Of a DNA stretch of 64,000 nt, positions 1 to 9,989 are shown one piece after another; position 1 is the stretch's first letter; each line of letters begins with the position of its first letter. The stretch is taken from positions 186,001-250,000 of the forward strand of contig CAWUHX010000029.1 in NCBI GenBank assembly GCA_963922205.1. The letters are read 5' to 3'. The DNA comes from Romanomermis culicivorax. Its lineage: Eukaryota; Nematoda; Enoplea; Mermithida; Mermithidae. The translations under genes and the position numbers were made by a program. Under the pieces are notes generated by a model. That model saw only the letters and a program-made list of their open reading frames with translations, searched no databases and was not told where the DNA came from.

Positions 1-1026
1 TTTAGTGGTCTTACCATAATTCTTTTCATATCTGTTTTTATGGTATGGTTACAATATCCTTTCAAAATTTACCAAAATGGGGAAATTGTGTACTGATTCT
101 ACTATATTAAATACAAATAATTTTACAGCTCAGGAATATTTATGGGAAAATTATAAGTTGCATGTAACACCCTTACTACATTTTGTAGAAAAATTTTACA
201 ATGTCCTCGAAACGATAGTCAATTTATGCGTCTATGCTCATGTTCCAAAATATATATATTCAATCCTACTGTATTTTCTTGTTGTAGCCATACTGATAAA
301 TTTCAAAACTTGTACATCACAGGTTCTAGGTTAGGATACATCGATACTGTAGATTTGTTACATAGTCAGAAAAAAATATTTTAGGATGCGTCATCAGTTT
401 AGTTAAAATTTTCAAAGAGGTTGGTTGTTTTTCTATAATTTGCTGCTTGCTACTCTGATAGTTATAATTACAATGTCTGCAGCATTTAAAGTTATTGTCA
501 GAATGGTACAAAATAAAGTAAAAGGTAAAAATTTATTCATCTACCTAGTTGAATATAATATTATTTTTTATTTGAGGTAAAATACTGACCAACAAACAGA
601 AATGAGAGATGGCTGATTTGTTTTGGACTCACTTTTCATCCAAAGCCAAGACTTTTTACAAGGACATAGCTAAGGCTTGCAATCATTTACATTAAGAAGT
701 TGGATTACCTATCGGGCGTAAAAAAGTTACACAGTTTTGGTGTTTTATTAAACTATTACTACCGTAATTGGATATGATCGAACCTCGTTCTATTTTTGTA
801 GGAGATCTTTTCTTAAAGTTAGATACAAATCATATATTGTTTTTTAAGAATATGAATAATTTGTGTGCTTTTTCTAGACATGAAGAGTTGAATGTTATTA
901 TACAAGATGAAGCTTTATTACTGTTTCAATGTAACACAGTAATTGTTTTAATTTTTATTTAGCATTTGGTCATTATTGTAATATTTTCTTCTACTGTATG
1001 GTCTGTTTTGTATATCTTCTAAATTA
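1..1026. other. AT-rich flank, no gene recognised
   Basis: Strongly AT-rich. Short open stretches of 85 codons (from 77) and 64 codons (from 768) show no motif I recognise. Being directly upstream of Polinton genes in the same orientation, the 600-960 part may be decayed Polinton coding sequence, but nothing in it lets me say which gene. Confidence 0.4.
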
Positions 1027-1983
1027 ATGAAACATATTCATGAGCTCAATGTGTTGAAAAATTCAAATTGTATTCAAAGAAGTGTTTCTCTTCAACATTC
1101 TTCCCCTGATTTGATCTGCTGTATATGGGAAATTTGTTTAAACATATTGAATGGTAATATTCCTATTAATTCTAAGTTGAAAAAGAAATTGGCAAAACAT
1201 AAATTATTGCTAGGAGCTTTAGCTACTAGATAAGAAAAAAACAAGAAAAAAGATTTACAAACTAAATGTGCAAGAATTGTTCAAAGTGGTATAGCATTTT
1301 TACCTCCAGTATTACCAGCTTTATTATCTAGACTGCAACTTTTGTTACAGAGAAATTATTATAGAAGGAAATTTGCAAATAAATTTGCTCTTATACCTCA
1401 TGAGGTATTGAATAAACTAACATATGTTTCCTCTTCCTCTGCTTTATCAGATGAAAAAAACGAGTATAGCTAGACAAGTTGATGTACCGTAATGGATTGG
1501 AGTGTTAATTTAAAGGTTGAGGAAAAAGATTGGTTGAATGATGAGAAATTACTCAGCAGGATTCCTAAACAATTTAAACATTCTGCATCATTATTATTGG
1601 AACATGTGCCATGTTACCCTAGTATAAATGTTAATAAGCAAGAAAAAATATTAATTGATGGGAAATTAATTGAAGGATCCCATATTTTTGATTTATTACA
1701 TGATTTGTCATGAAAACTTTCAAAAATTACACAACCATTAGGAGTAAATGAGTTTGCTACTGCATTGAGAAAACATAATGTACCATTGGAGGCTATAGGA
1801 AGTCCTTTACATGAAATGTTATTCACTTTACTCCGGAAGCTCTCCTACCAAACAGTTGTGGAAGAATCAGATAATCAGGCAAGTGCTAGTCTCAAATGGT
1901 TGAATAAATCGCTCCTAAAAGGTGTTGGTGTTTTTTTAAGTAATGAAGAAGATATCAAAGACAATACAATCTTGAGTGAATGA
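1027..1983 (+). pseudogene. Decayed Polinton/adintovirus-type conserved ORF, function unknown
   Basis: One reading frame runs through 319 codons, broken only by in-frame stops (TAA at 1231, TAG at 1471, TGA at 1480 and 1711) with no frameshift. Residues 43-68 have the pattern 'NGNIPINSKLKKKLAKHK', followed past the first stop by a basic run and a hydrophobic segment ('IAFLPPVLPALL'). This layout (charged helix, Lys/Arg run, hydrophobic segment, variable C-terminus) resembles an ORF often found just before the integrase in metazoan Polintons. Its position 70 bp upstream of an integrase supports that. I infer membership from layout and neighbours; no biochemical role is known to me. Confidence 0.5.
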
Positions 1984-2050
1984 AACTCGACAGAAAAAAA
2001 GATACCGAGAAAAGCTAGAATACTTAGATGGTATACCCACTTGTACTAGA

Positions 2051-3156
2051 ATGATTGATATTTTACTTTCAAAATTGTTGAAAAATTTGCGCAGAAATCC
2101 TACAGCCTTCACTAATATTGAAAGATTATAATATGTTGATGCTAGAAAACACTATAAAACAATTACACTTAAAAATGTTGAAGATTGGCTCTCGAAGCAA
2201 GATAGTTATACCCTACATAAGCAAGCCAACAAAAAGTTTTCACATAACTATATATATGTTACAGCTATTGATCAACAATGGGAAATTGATTTAGCCGATA
2301 TGTCTTTTTTAGAAGATTTTTACGATGGATTTAAATTTATGTTTACATGTATAGATGTATTAAGTAAATATGCATGGGTTGAACCATTAAAATCAAAACA
2401 TGCAAAGAATGTATGCCATGCTTTTCAAAATATATTAAAGAGAGGTCAAATCCCTTGGAAATGGTACTGTGATAAAGGAAAAGAATTTGTCAACAAAGAT
2501 TTTCAAAAATTATTAAAAGCTAATGATATACATTTTTTTACTTCCCAGAATAAAGACATAAAATGTTCAGTAGTAGAACAGTTTAATAGAACCTTAAAAA
2601 CTAAATTGTTTAAATATTTTACAGAGTTTACCACTAATGAATGGATTGATATTTTATCAACAGTAGTTTCAAACTATAATCATTCTATTCATAGATCAAT
2701 TGGTGAAAAACCACTTAATGTGAATTATTTGAAGGAAAAACTTATATGGCAGAGACTTTACCCCGAAAGCTCATACACTAGAAAACCTAAAATTAATATA
2801 AGAGATTATGTGCCAATTAGTAAGCATAGAGGTGTCTTCGACAAAGGTTATTTACCCCAATGGAGTGAAGAAGTTTTTCGGGTAGAACAAACTGTAAAGA
2901 CTAGAAACCAAATACTTTATAGAATTCAGGATTTGGAAGGCAAGGATATAGAAGGTCGTTTTTATGAAAAAGAGCTATGGAAAATAATTTCAACCCTGAT
3001 ATCAAAGAATACAAAATTGAAGAGATTTTAAAAACTAAAGGTTTACCAGATGGTCAAAATAGACTACTTATGAAGTGTTGGGGTTATCCTCAAAAATTCA
3101 ACAGCTAGATTTTAGAAAAAGAAATACAGAATGATGATTACGATGAACAACTTTGA
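2051..3156 (+). pseudogene. Polinton retroviral-type integrase with chromodomain-like tail (broken)
   Basis: Encodes a DDE integrase of the Polinton kind, which would insert the element's linear DNA into the genome. The N-terminal part holds 'WLSKQDSYTLHK' and 'AIDQQWEIDLADM', with the first catalytic Asp in that region. 'CIDVLSKYAWVEPL', 'YCDKGKEFVNK' (second Asp) and 'SVVEQFNRTLK' (catalytic Glu) follow, so all three acidic residues remain. The C-terminus has a chromodomain-like stretch ('EYKIEEILKTKG', 'CWGYPQKFNS'). Breaks: TAA at 2129-2131, a frame change near 2981, and TAG at 3106 where this motif normally has Trp. The start at 2051 is the first in-frame Met. It directly precedes the protease, as often in Polintons. 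Confidence 0.85.
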
Positions 3157-4382
3157 ATTTACATAATATGTTCAACAAGATGCAATTTTATCAAAAATTT
3201 TTCTCGGAGTTTTTGCTGGGGATACATTACCCAAGATAGTTGGAGGACCTGCAGCTCTAATTGGAAAGATTGATTCATCTTTTGAAAAAGGAAGTCATTG
3301 GATCGCCATATATTTTGATAATGATAACTCTGTATATTTTTTTTATTCATATGGTTTACCATCAATTATTCCTGCTTTTGTCAGAGGGTCAATTCCTCTG
3401 ATCTTTTGGTCCTCTAATTATTATACTATTATTTTCTAGAGCTCTTTGTTGTTAAAGTAGCTCCCATTATTATTAAGTAAACAAACCGGCAAAATGGTTT
3501 GTGTCACAACATTTTTGGTCCAAAAAACAAACAAATGGATTGCGCGAAAGTTTTGCATACAGCATGCAATATTGATGTTTGGCATGCTGTCATGCAGTTT
3601 TTTATTATGGTTGATTTATCATTTTGTGGATGGTGGCCTAGGAGAAAAGTGAGAGCGCGCATGCCGCCGTAATCAATTATTGTTTTTTCATTGGTGCGTT
3701 AGAAAAGTGTTGCTCATGGGAGCCCAGTGTGGCTGAGAGAAAGTTGGTGACATTTTCGATTAAGGAGATAGTAAGTGTGTTTTTGAGATGGGTAATCCTG
3801 TCTCAGTTTCAGTTGAGGAAGTTTAGAGTCAGTCCCAGAGAGGGCAAGTCCACTTGGGGCTCGTGTTTCAGTATCTGGGAATCCCTGTGGCTCTTTGCGC
3901 AGGGCTTGGCGAAGGAGTTATTGTCTTAGCGGCAAGGTTTGGGGTTTGCATTCTGTATTTGCATTGGAACTTAACATTTGTTCTTGTTTTGTTCTTGTTC
4001 TGCTACTAATAAACCCTTTCGCACATCTCATTTTAGCTAGGTACCGTAGGTTAGGGGTTAGTGCCGGGTTAGTGTCAGGGGTCGTACCTCATTGGATATC
4101 CCAAGAACCGCAGCCAGGTAGCCGAGGGTATATGTCCACCTTTATTACAACACTTTTATAATTTATATTAACAAGAATGCTACAGTGAGACACTTGAATG
4201 TGAAACTCCTACAAAATTTCTATAGTAGAGTTTGTGGTATAAATACTTTATATTTTTTGTATTATAAAGCGGGACATGTTCCTATGTATAAAATGTTTAA
4301 AAGTTTTAATAATACAAATTTTGCTTATAATGATAAGTTAGTTTGTAAGTTTTTTCATTGTAAGTTTTCTGTAAAAGGTTGA
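3131..4382 (+). pseudogene. Adenovirus-type cysteine protease of a Polinton, split by a solo LTR
   Basis: Adenain-like proteases mature capsids of adenoviruses, Polintons and adintoviruses. Part one (3131-3378) shows 'IFLGVFAGDTLPKI' and 'GSHWIAIYFD' with the catalytic His at 3296-3298. The usual acidic residue of the 'FDSYG' motif is Tyr here (codon 3344-3346). Part two (4153-4382) carries 'FYSRVCG', with the nucleophile Cys retained, then a tail like the family C-terminus and TGA at 4380. A 774-bp LTR lies between the parts, inserted so that the frame is unchanged apart from the 4-bp duplication. TAA at 3164 is a second lesion. The start overlaps the end of the integrase by 26 bp. Confidence 0.8.
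3379..4152 (+). mobile_element. Solo LTR (774 bp) inserted in the Polinton protease
   Basis: Starts TGTCAGAGGG and ends TATTACAACA, flanked by CTTT on both sides (3375-3378 and 4153-4156), a 4-bp target duplication typical of Ty3/Gypsy. An AATAAA-type signal (near 4009) lies in the 3' third, as expected for the R region. Removing one CTTT plus the LTR makes the two protease halves contiguous, which fixes the borders independently. No PBS, PPT or internal region is present, so it is a product of LTR-LTR recombination. It is not visibly similar to the LTRs of the other Gypsy elements here. Short ORFs inside it are chance. Confidence 0.85.
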
Positions 4383-4535
4383 TTGGGAAATAAATTATGC
4401 ACTCCTTTGTAAAATTTAACTCCACCTTCTTCATGGATTTCTGTTTAATTTTTATTGGTTACTTTGCTAGCTCCGCTTTTTTATAAATTTATGATTGACT
4501 AGTTAAGTGTTAGATAAAAAATTTTTTATTTTGAA
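4383..4535 (+). other. Short Polinton intergenic spacer
   Basis: AT-rich, non-coding spacer between the protease stop and the next Met codon. Nothing regulatory recognised. Confidence 0.4.
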
Positions 4536-4829
4536 ATGGACAGTAGTAATAGTATGCATTCGGAAACATCTTGCCTCAGTGTTTGGGAGTTTTTGGAAAA
4601 TGTCTACCTCCAAACAAAGTGGTGTTCTTCAGTCAGGTCATACTAATATACATTGTAGTCATTACAGTTATGATAAATTTATCTTTTTACAATAATAATA
4701 CACAATTGTGGGTTAGCTTATTGTGCGCTTGTATAGGATATTTATTACCTAGTCCTGTACTAAAACTGTTACCTTCTCCAAACTCATTAAAGACAATAGC
4801 CACAGCAGCTAACACTATAAATAATAATA
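4536..4829 (+). pseudogene. Possible N-terminal fragment of a Polinton virion protein
   Basis: A short frame beginning 'MDSSNSMHSETSCL' stops at 4644. Its spacing and the 'FLENVYLQTKW' stretch recall the N-terminal 'ELDLF..PP.Q' type of motif seen more clearly at 6150. Downstream, another frame continues with hydrophobic segments (to about 4829) that I cannot match. It sits in the virion-gene block between protease and minor capsid. The assignment is weak and could be coincidence. Confidence 0.3.
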
Positions 4830-5506
4830 ATGACAACCTTTGGCGACCAATTTTATATTACTCTACCTAGTAATAGCGAATATGGAATCACACCCTCCGA
4901 TTTTGCAGCTTATTTACCCTACTTTAATGAAGCTGATTTAATTGACGAATTGAATGCAAAAATTGGAGCAGCTATTGCTGGAAGGGATATTGAAATTGAA
5001 ATTTCACATGATGAACATGGACAAGGATTGGTTAATTTAAAAATTAAAAGTGGTACAAGTTTGTGTAGAATTGACCTAAGCAATTGTTTAATGGAAATTC
5101 TTTGTTTTAGTGCTACTAACACTGCTTCTGATGCAACTGCTGAAGATTTTTTAAATAGAAGTGTCAATATTAACCTATATACTGTTGGAAAGAAACCACC
5201 ACAAAATTCTAACACTCATATTCCACCTTCTAAATCTATTTTTCTTGCCGATCCAGGAAATGAAAATTTATATATGTTAGGGATTCAGCCACCAAATTAA
5301 AACGATTTACAGAGTTTTTATGTTTACTGTAATATTATTGAAAATAAAATTGTTGGAAATACTTTAGCACCACTTTTACATAAAGTGAATGTGCAGGGGA
5401 AATACAAGGATATAGTATTCAATTGAAAGAAATTACTGTACTGTTCCAATTTGGAAATGTTATAGTTAAATTACATTTCCGTCGATGTACTCCTTCATTC
5501 TTATAA
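4830..5506 (+). pseudogene. Polinton minor capsid (penton-like) protein, broken
   Basis: Begins 'MTTFGDQFYITLPSNSEYG', like the N-terminus of Polinton minor capsid proteins, which are single jelly-roll vertex proteins. The middle ('LIDELNAKI', 'GLVNLKIKSGTSL', 'LMEILCFSA') fits the family's C-terminal half of the first domain. After an in-frame TAA at 5298 the same frame continues with 'FYVYCNIIENKIVGN', 'LAPLLHKVNVQGK', then TGA at 5424. A different frame supplies 'FGNVIVKLHFRR' and a stop at 5504-5506. The N-terminal domain is shorter than expected, suggesting an internal deletion. It belongs to the same virion gene block as the protease and the 5.6-kb gene. Confidence 0.65.
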
Positions 5507-5626
5507 TACTATTGAATTCATCAAAATCATTCATTCATTTGCATTTTTACACATTGTCGTCAGGTTGAATTTTGGCAAATGCTCTTAATTTAATTATTTA
5601 TTTCATTTTTATCTACAAAGCAAAAT

Positions 5627-6082
5627 ATGCATACAGTATATATTCCCGAAACCATTGATTTCTGAGTCAAGATTTATCAACAGAGCATAGAAGATAGTCA
5701 ATTTCAATTGGGTGGTGGTGCATTGGAGGGTTTTAGAGCAGCATACCCATTTTATTATAGATACCAAGGGGCTGGATTGGGTAATTTTTTCAGGAGTTTA
5801 TGGCGACTAGCTATGTCTTTGTTAAAGTCTGCAGGAAAACATGCACTTGCAGCAGGTTCTAAAATTGCAGGTGATATGGTAGAAGGATGTTCTTCTAAAG
5901 TAGGTGTTAGAGATCATGGAGGAAATGCAGCAAGCAATTTATTACATGAGATGGGTGATCATATTCAGAAAGGAAAAGGTCTAGGAAAGCGCAAACATGT
6001 AACTTCTATGATACATTTGAAGAGCAATAAAAAGTTGAATAATGGTCATTTAAAGCAACATAAACATAAGCAGCTAAAATAA
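5627..6082 (+). pseudogene. Small basic Polinton virion protein (pVI/pX-like), one nonsense codon
   Basis: From Met at 5627 the frame is open except for TGA at 5663-5665. The longest intact part (5708-6082) is 124 residues: a glycine-rich start, then an amphipathic 'GLGNFFRSLWRLAMSLL', an Ala/Gly-rich helix and a Lys/His-rich tail ending 'KQLK'. The 'GLG-FF-SL-R' amphipathic helix plus basic tail is the usual form of a small Polinton/adintovirus virion protein often compared with adenovirus pVI or pX. Both the position after the minor capsid gene and the composition support this. Exact homology is unproven. Confidence 0.55.
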
Positions 6083-6134
6083 CATTCCTCATTCTTAAAA
6101 AAGACTCCATGTAGAATAGTAGGTTTTAAGGATA

Positions 6135-6275
6135 TCATCTCCTAGTAGTAACACGGAATTAGATTTATTTACCGTACCTCCAATGCAAGTAGCTATTCAT
6201 AGAAGTTTTTGGTCCAAAATACAACTTCAGATTTCTTGTACTAGTGAAAGACCATATGAGTTTGTTGTTATCTAG
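6135..6275 (+). pseudogene. Truncated Polinton virion protein with ELDLF motif
   Basis: An open frame without its own Met reads 'SSNTELDLFTVPPMQVAIH', ending at TAG 6273. The 'ELDLF..PP.Q' signature marks the N-terminus of a conserved Polinton structural protein. Homology stops at about 6275, and AT-rich DNA and tandem repeats follow, so the element is truncated on this side. Packaging ATPase, major capsid and protein-primed polymerase genes are not in the window. Confidence 0.55.
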
Positions 6276-6339
6276 ATTATCTTGTAGTATAAACAAAAAT
6301 TATAGTAGATTTTTGAAAAGTCATTCAGTAGCATTTTTC

Positions 6340-7030
6340 TTTGTCAAGTACAGGTGCTCTTTTTCTCTGCTGGCAAAATGTTCTCTTTTTAGATCAATAA
6401 CGTTTTTCCTGTAGGTCTTCTTGCTCTTTTTCCATTGTCCACATACTGCATGCTCTCTTTTAGATCTATGTATAATCTTTTTTGCACGTCCTTTCTCTAT
6501 GCCAACTAGGTGAGCTCTTTTCCCTTGTTCACTTCTGTTCCAAAAATTATTTTGGTATTCACCTTACCTTTTTTCCTTTGTACACTATATGCACTGTATG
6601 TCCACTTTTTTCAGATCAATTTTGGTTTTTATGCAATTTTCAGTACTCCTCAAAACATTTTTGCCTGTGTCCACTTCATGCACCTTGTATGTCCATTTTT
6701 TTCTTTCGATTGATTTTGGTGTTTTTACCTTACCTTTGTCACTTTTGTACACTACATGCATACTGTATTTCCAGTTTTTTCCAGATCAATTTTCGGTGTT
6801 TTTACCTTACCTTTATCACTTTTTTACATTACATGCACAGTGTATTTCCAGTTTTTTCCAGATCAATTTTTTGCCTTAATTTTTTGTAGAGTACATGCAT
6901 ACTGTACGTCCATTTTTCGTTCCACATCTATTTTCATTTTCCATTTTTTATTCCACATCGATTTTTGTATATCGATTTTTCACATCAATTTTCATTTTCC
7001 ATTTTTCATTGCACATTGATTTTCCTTGTC
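6340..7030 (+). repeat. Degenerate tandem repeat, about 77-bp unit
   Basis: Successive units contain 'TTTTACCTTACCTTTRTCAC', a 'TACATGCA-CTGTAT' core and 'CCAGTTTTTTCCAGATCAA'. The two best copies (about 6716-6870) are 77 bp and roughly 90% identical; earlier and later units are more diverged or shortened. Open frames of about 90-135 codons here are by-products of the repeat (the phrase 'FFPDQF' recurs) and I do not call them genes. Confidence 0.7.
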
Positions 7031-7330
7031 CACCTACAGTAAGACAAATATTACCCTAACTCTACTATTACCATAATCCAAATATTACCGTTATTCTACT
7101 ATTATGGTAACTCTAGAACCTGTATGCTTAACCATACCACCCTATAAATCACAAAAAATCAAGCATATATGTTTACCATACCCCCCTATAAATCAGCCAA
7201 AAATGACAAATTATAGGGGGTACACAAAAGATAGTGATATGCTTAACCATACCCCCCTATATGGTTGGGCCTTACTACTAACATATAAAATTTTGTTCTA
7301 CATGAGATTAATTTAGTCATTATTATATAT
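7031..7330. repeat. Palindromic CATACCCCCCTATA cluster
   Basis: The motif 'ACCATACCCCCCTATA' occurs at about 7181 and 7248, a variant at about 7131, and an inverted match 'TTATAGGGGGTA' at about 7211, so the block can fold. 'TTACCATAATCCAAATATTA' style repeats precede it. No coding sequence seen. Confidence 0.5.
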
Positions 7331-8027
7331 ATTTCAAGAATAAAATTTTCTCCGTAGTTTTATTTTCAGCCTTCACCTTCTGAAAAAGTATGCTTAAAAA
7401 TCGTTCAATTTCCATAATTCAGGAAAAATTATTCAACCATATCATGTTGAAAGCAAAACTTTTTCAGGTGAAATACTGTTTCAAATTAAGTGTTCTATAA
7501 TTTTTACTGTATTCAAAAAGTTCTGGAGTGAAACTTTTGTGTGAACACCGATGTTGGTCATTCCTTAATTCACATGCGCTTGATAAAAAAGAGACAAAAA
7601 TAAATCTTGTACCTGAGAGAAAGTTTTCAATGAGCAGTTTTTGAGATTAAGCAAAAAATAAAATTCTTAACAAACATTATTTTGGCAAACAAGAAGGGCA
7701 TGCCATCTTTGGCTATCATTTCAGATTTTTTTATCTGTTTCCAATAGTTGTAGATCGGATTGATTTTCGTTTTTTGTTTTGAATAAGAGAAAGATTTTAT
7801 TTTTTTCTCATTTTCCTTGTCTCATTTCATTTCTCGTTTCTCAGAGCAGCAATTACTATTTAAATTCAATAGTCATTTCTCATTTTCAATGTTTATTTAC
7901 ACTAAATAATAAACAAATATGTAACATGGCGAGTATAAGCTTGTGTCACATTTTATGAACTGAACATATTTTTTGACCCTTGACCTGGTTTGCTAGATGT
8001 CTCTGACTCGACCCGTGATCCAATTTT
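7331..8027. other. AT-rich DNA, no gene
   Basis: No open frame of note and no recognised repeat. It separates the Polinton remnant from Gypsy A. The transition at about 8028 is where similarity to the LTR of Gypsy A begins. Confidence 0.5.
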
Positions 8028-8635
8028 GCAGCCGCATTACCTTTTACGTCGAATCGCTCCGGATTCCCATACCCGCTCACCGCCGTCCGTAGGACCCACG
8101 CTTTAACCCTTGAACCTGTCGCCCAGCACCGAGTACTTTGAGAAGAGGATTCAGTGAGTCTTCTCAGGGGTTGTTATTGTTGAGGGTATATTTGTGGGAA
8201 TCCTCCCTAAGCTAGTTTCCCTTGGAAGTACCCTCAGTTGAGAAAGCGCTCAGACCCTTAAGGTCAGGGCCAATAAGGGGATTTTGGTTAATAATCGGGT
8301 CCCCTACAGTACTCCCTTCTGCGAATGGCACTGTCCCTCATTCTCAGTGAATGAGGACTAGGTATTGGCACCCCTGACCTGGCCGTGTTATCCATTATTC
8401 TACAGCAGAACCCAAGGACAAGGCCAAGGTACACCATAGGTTTTCCTGTGGTAGTACCAGCTGGGTTAGGTTCCCGAACTGAATATATCAACAGAGCCAC
8501 CCAACAGGGTCACAGCATGTCACTTGCAGTGTCATGGCCGTATTTCCTATGGAATATGGTATGGGGTTTCCCATCAATGTGACTGATCACCAATCTACTT
8601 AATGTGACAGGCTCCCCATTTCAGTTAATGTGACA
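8028..8635 (+). repeat. Gypsy A 5' LTR, 5'-truncated
   Basis: Matches 17632-18242 and ends 'TTTCAGTTAATGTGACA'. Similarity to the 3' LTR begins at 8028 and the first 170 bp or so of the LTR are missing. I count roughly a dozen substitutions against its own 3' LTR, more than separates that 3' LTR from the LTR of the inverted copy. Confidence 0.8.
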
Positions 8636-8647
8636 TGGCGAGGCTGG
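8636..8647 (+). other. Gypsy A primer-binding site
   Basis: 'TGGCGAGGCTGG' follows the LTR end without spacer. The leading TGG would pair with a tRNA 3'-CCA. I cannot name the tRNA. It differs from the Gypsy C and TRIM sites. Confidence 0.65.
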
Positions 8648-8700
8648 AAAATCGACCTTTAAGTCTGACTTCACAGTCCTTAGGAAAGAACCTTTTACCC

Positions 8701-8817
8701 TTTTGAGTGGAGATACCTCTTTCAATTAGGTAAAATTTCGGTTTGAGTGGGGAAACCTCTCTCAAATCATGAGAATCGCCACTTGAGTGGGGAAACCTCT
8801 CTCAGGTCTGCTGATTC
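8701..8817 (+). repeat. Three tandem 'TTGAGTGG-GAAACCTCTCTCA' repeats
   Basis: Three units about 45-50 bp apart share 'TTGAGTGG(G/A)GA(A/T)ACCTCT'. Each has self-complementary ends (TTGAG / CTCAA), so each could form a small hairpin in the leader RNA. Confidence 0.6.
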
Positions 8818-9989
8818 ACATTCAAAGTGGGATAACTGACCCTTAGGATGTCTTTTGCCCTCATGTAAGTGGGATACGCCCGTAAGCAGGTACACTGCCT
8901 TTTAGGTTGGAATAGGCCCTTATGTTCGAGTTTTAAGGCCAACTCAGATAGCACCGCATTTGAGTAAGAGTTTAATTACTGTAGGTCGGGATTGCCCCAC
9001 GTGTGATTAAATTAATGATTCTTAGGTGTAAATTATAGCCTTATGAGTACTGTAACACCCATAAGCTTCAATACAACCACTGGTGTCAGGTTTTTCCCCA
9101 GAGTCGATCCCCAAGAGTCATAAATTCCCATAGTCGAGTCTAAAAAGAGTATTCTGCCTCAATCTCCTCTGAGCTTCCCTTCCTTATTTTTTTCCATTTT
9201 TCCTTAATTTGGGCCTCCATCCACTGGGTGTGATCGCATAGGTTACTGTACCCCCGTATGGCATTTTGGTTACAGTACGACTGTGATTTGCACATACTCT
9301 AACTACAGTATACCTGGGTACAGGTACTTGAGTATCACAGCCCATGAGGTTTTCACAGCCCCTGAGGGTTTCGAGATCTCCGATCATGAGATACAGTACT
9401 CCTTCCACTCTTGATTCTGGACGTCAAGTGTGGTCGTGATTTGTTATCTGTGTCCGGCATGTGTGTCAACACACTTTTTCAAAATTTTTCTTATCTTCAC
9501 TGAGCACTAGCCAAGTTGCTCATTTTCCGGCCAAAAGAGCCAAAATTATACTGTTGATACATATAACACCGTACATTAGCAGACCACATTGCTTATCTCT
9601 TGGGCCTCAAATTTTATTTTATTTACTTTACTTTTTATTTTTCTGGGTCTTCTATGCGTAACGTGTGACCCAATTATCATAACTTTTTCACCCAATAAAT
9701 TTTCTTATCTCAAAAGTCAAACCAAACAAAAATCAAAACCCATTTTTCTCTACTTTCTAAACAAACAAATTAAAATTTTATCTCTTTTCCTTCCTACAAA
9801 AAAAATCTTCTCATTTCACTTCTATTCAAATTAATCCCAAAAAAACCCTTCTCTCTTACCGGTCACACATACGTCATAGTTGGCAACCCTTCAGTAGGTC
9901 ATCCTTATTATTTTTTCCACTACTGTAGGGTCTTCTTTTTTTTTTCTCTCCCTCTCTCTAGGTGGTTGCACGTGGTGACGATCTTACCG

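Noticed and set aside
1027-6275. Reassigned stop codons in the Polinton or env frames
   Set aside because: All three stop codons interrupt the frames, frameshifts also occur, and dystroglycan and Gypsy C in the same genome read normally with standard stops.
6482-6889. A 135-codon open frame rich in Phe and Cys
   Set aside because: It is generated by the 77-bp tandem repeat, overlaps other frames equally open, and shows no domain.
6340-7030. Evenly spaced repeats that might be a CRISPR array
   Set aside because: The units are adjacent degenerate tandem copies without unique spacers, and the genome is animal.
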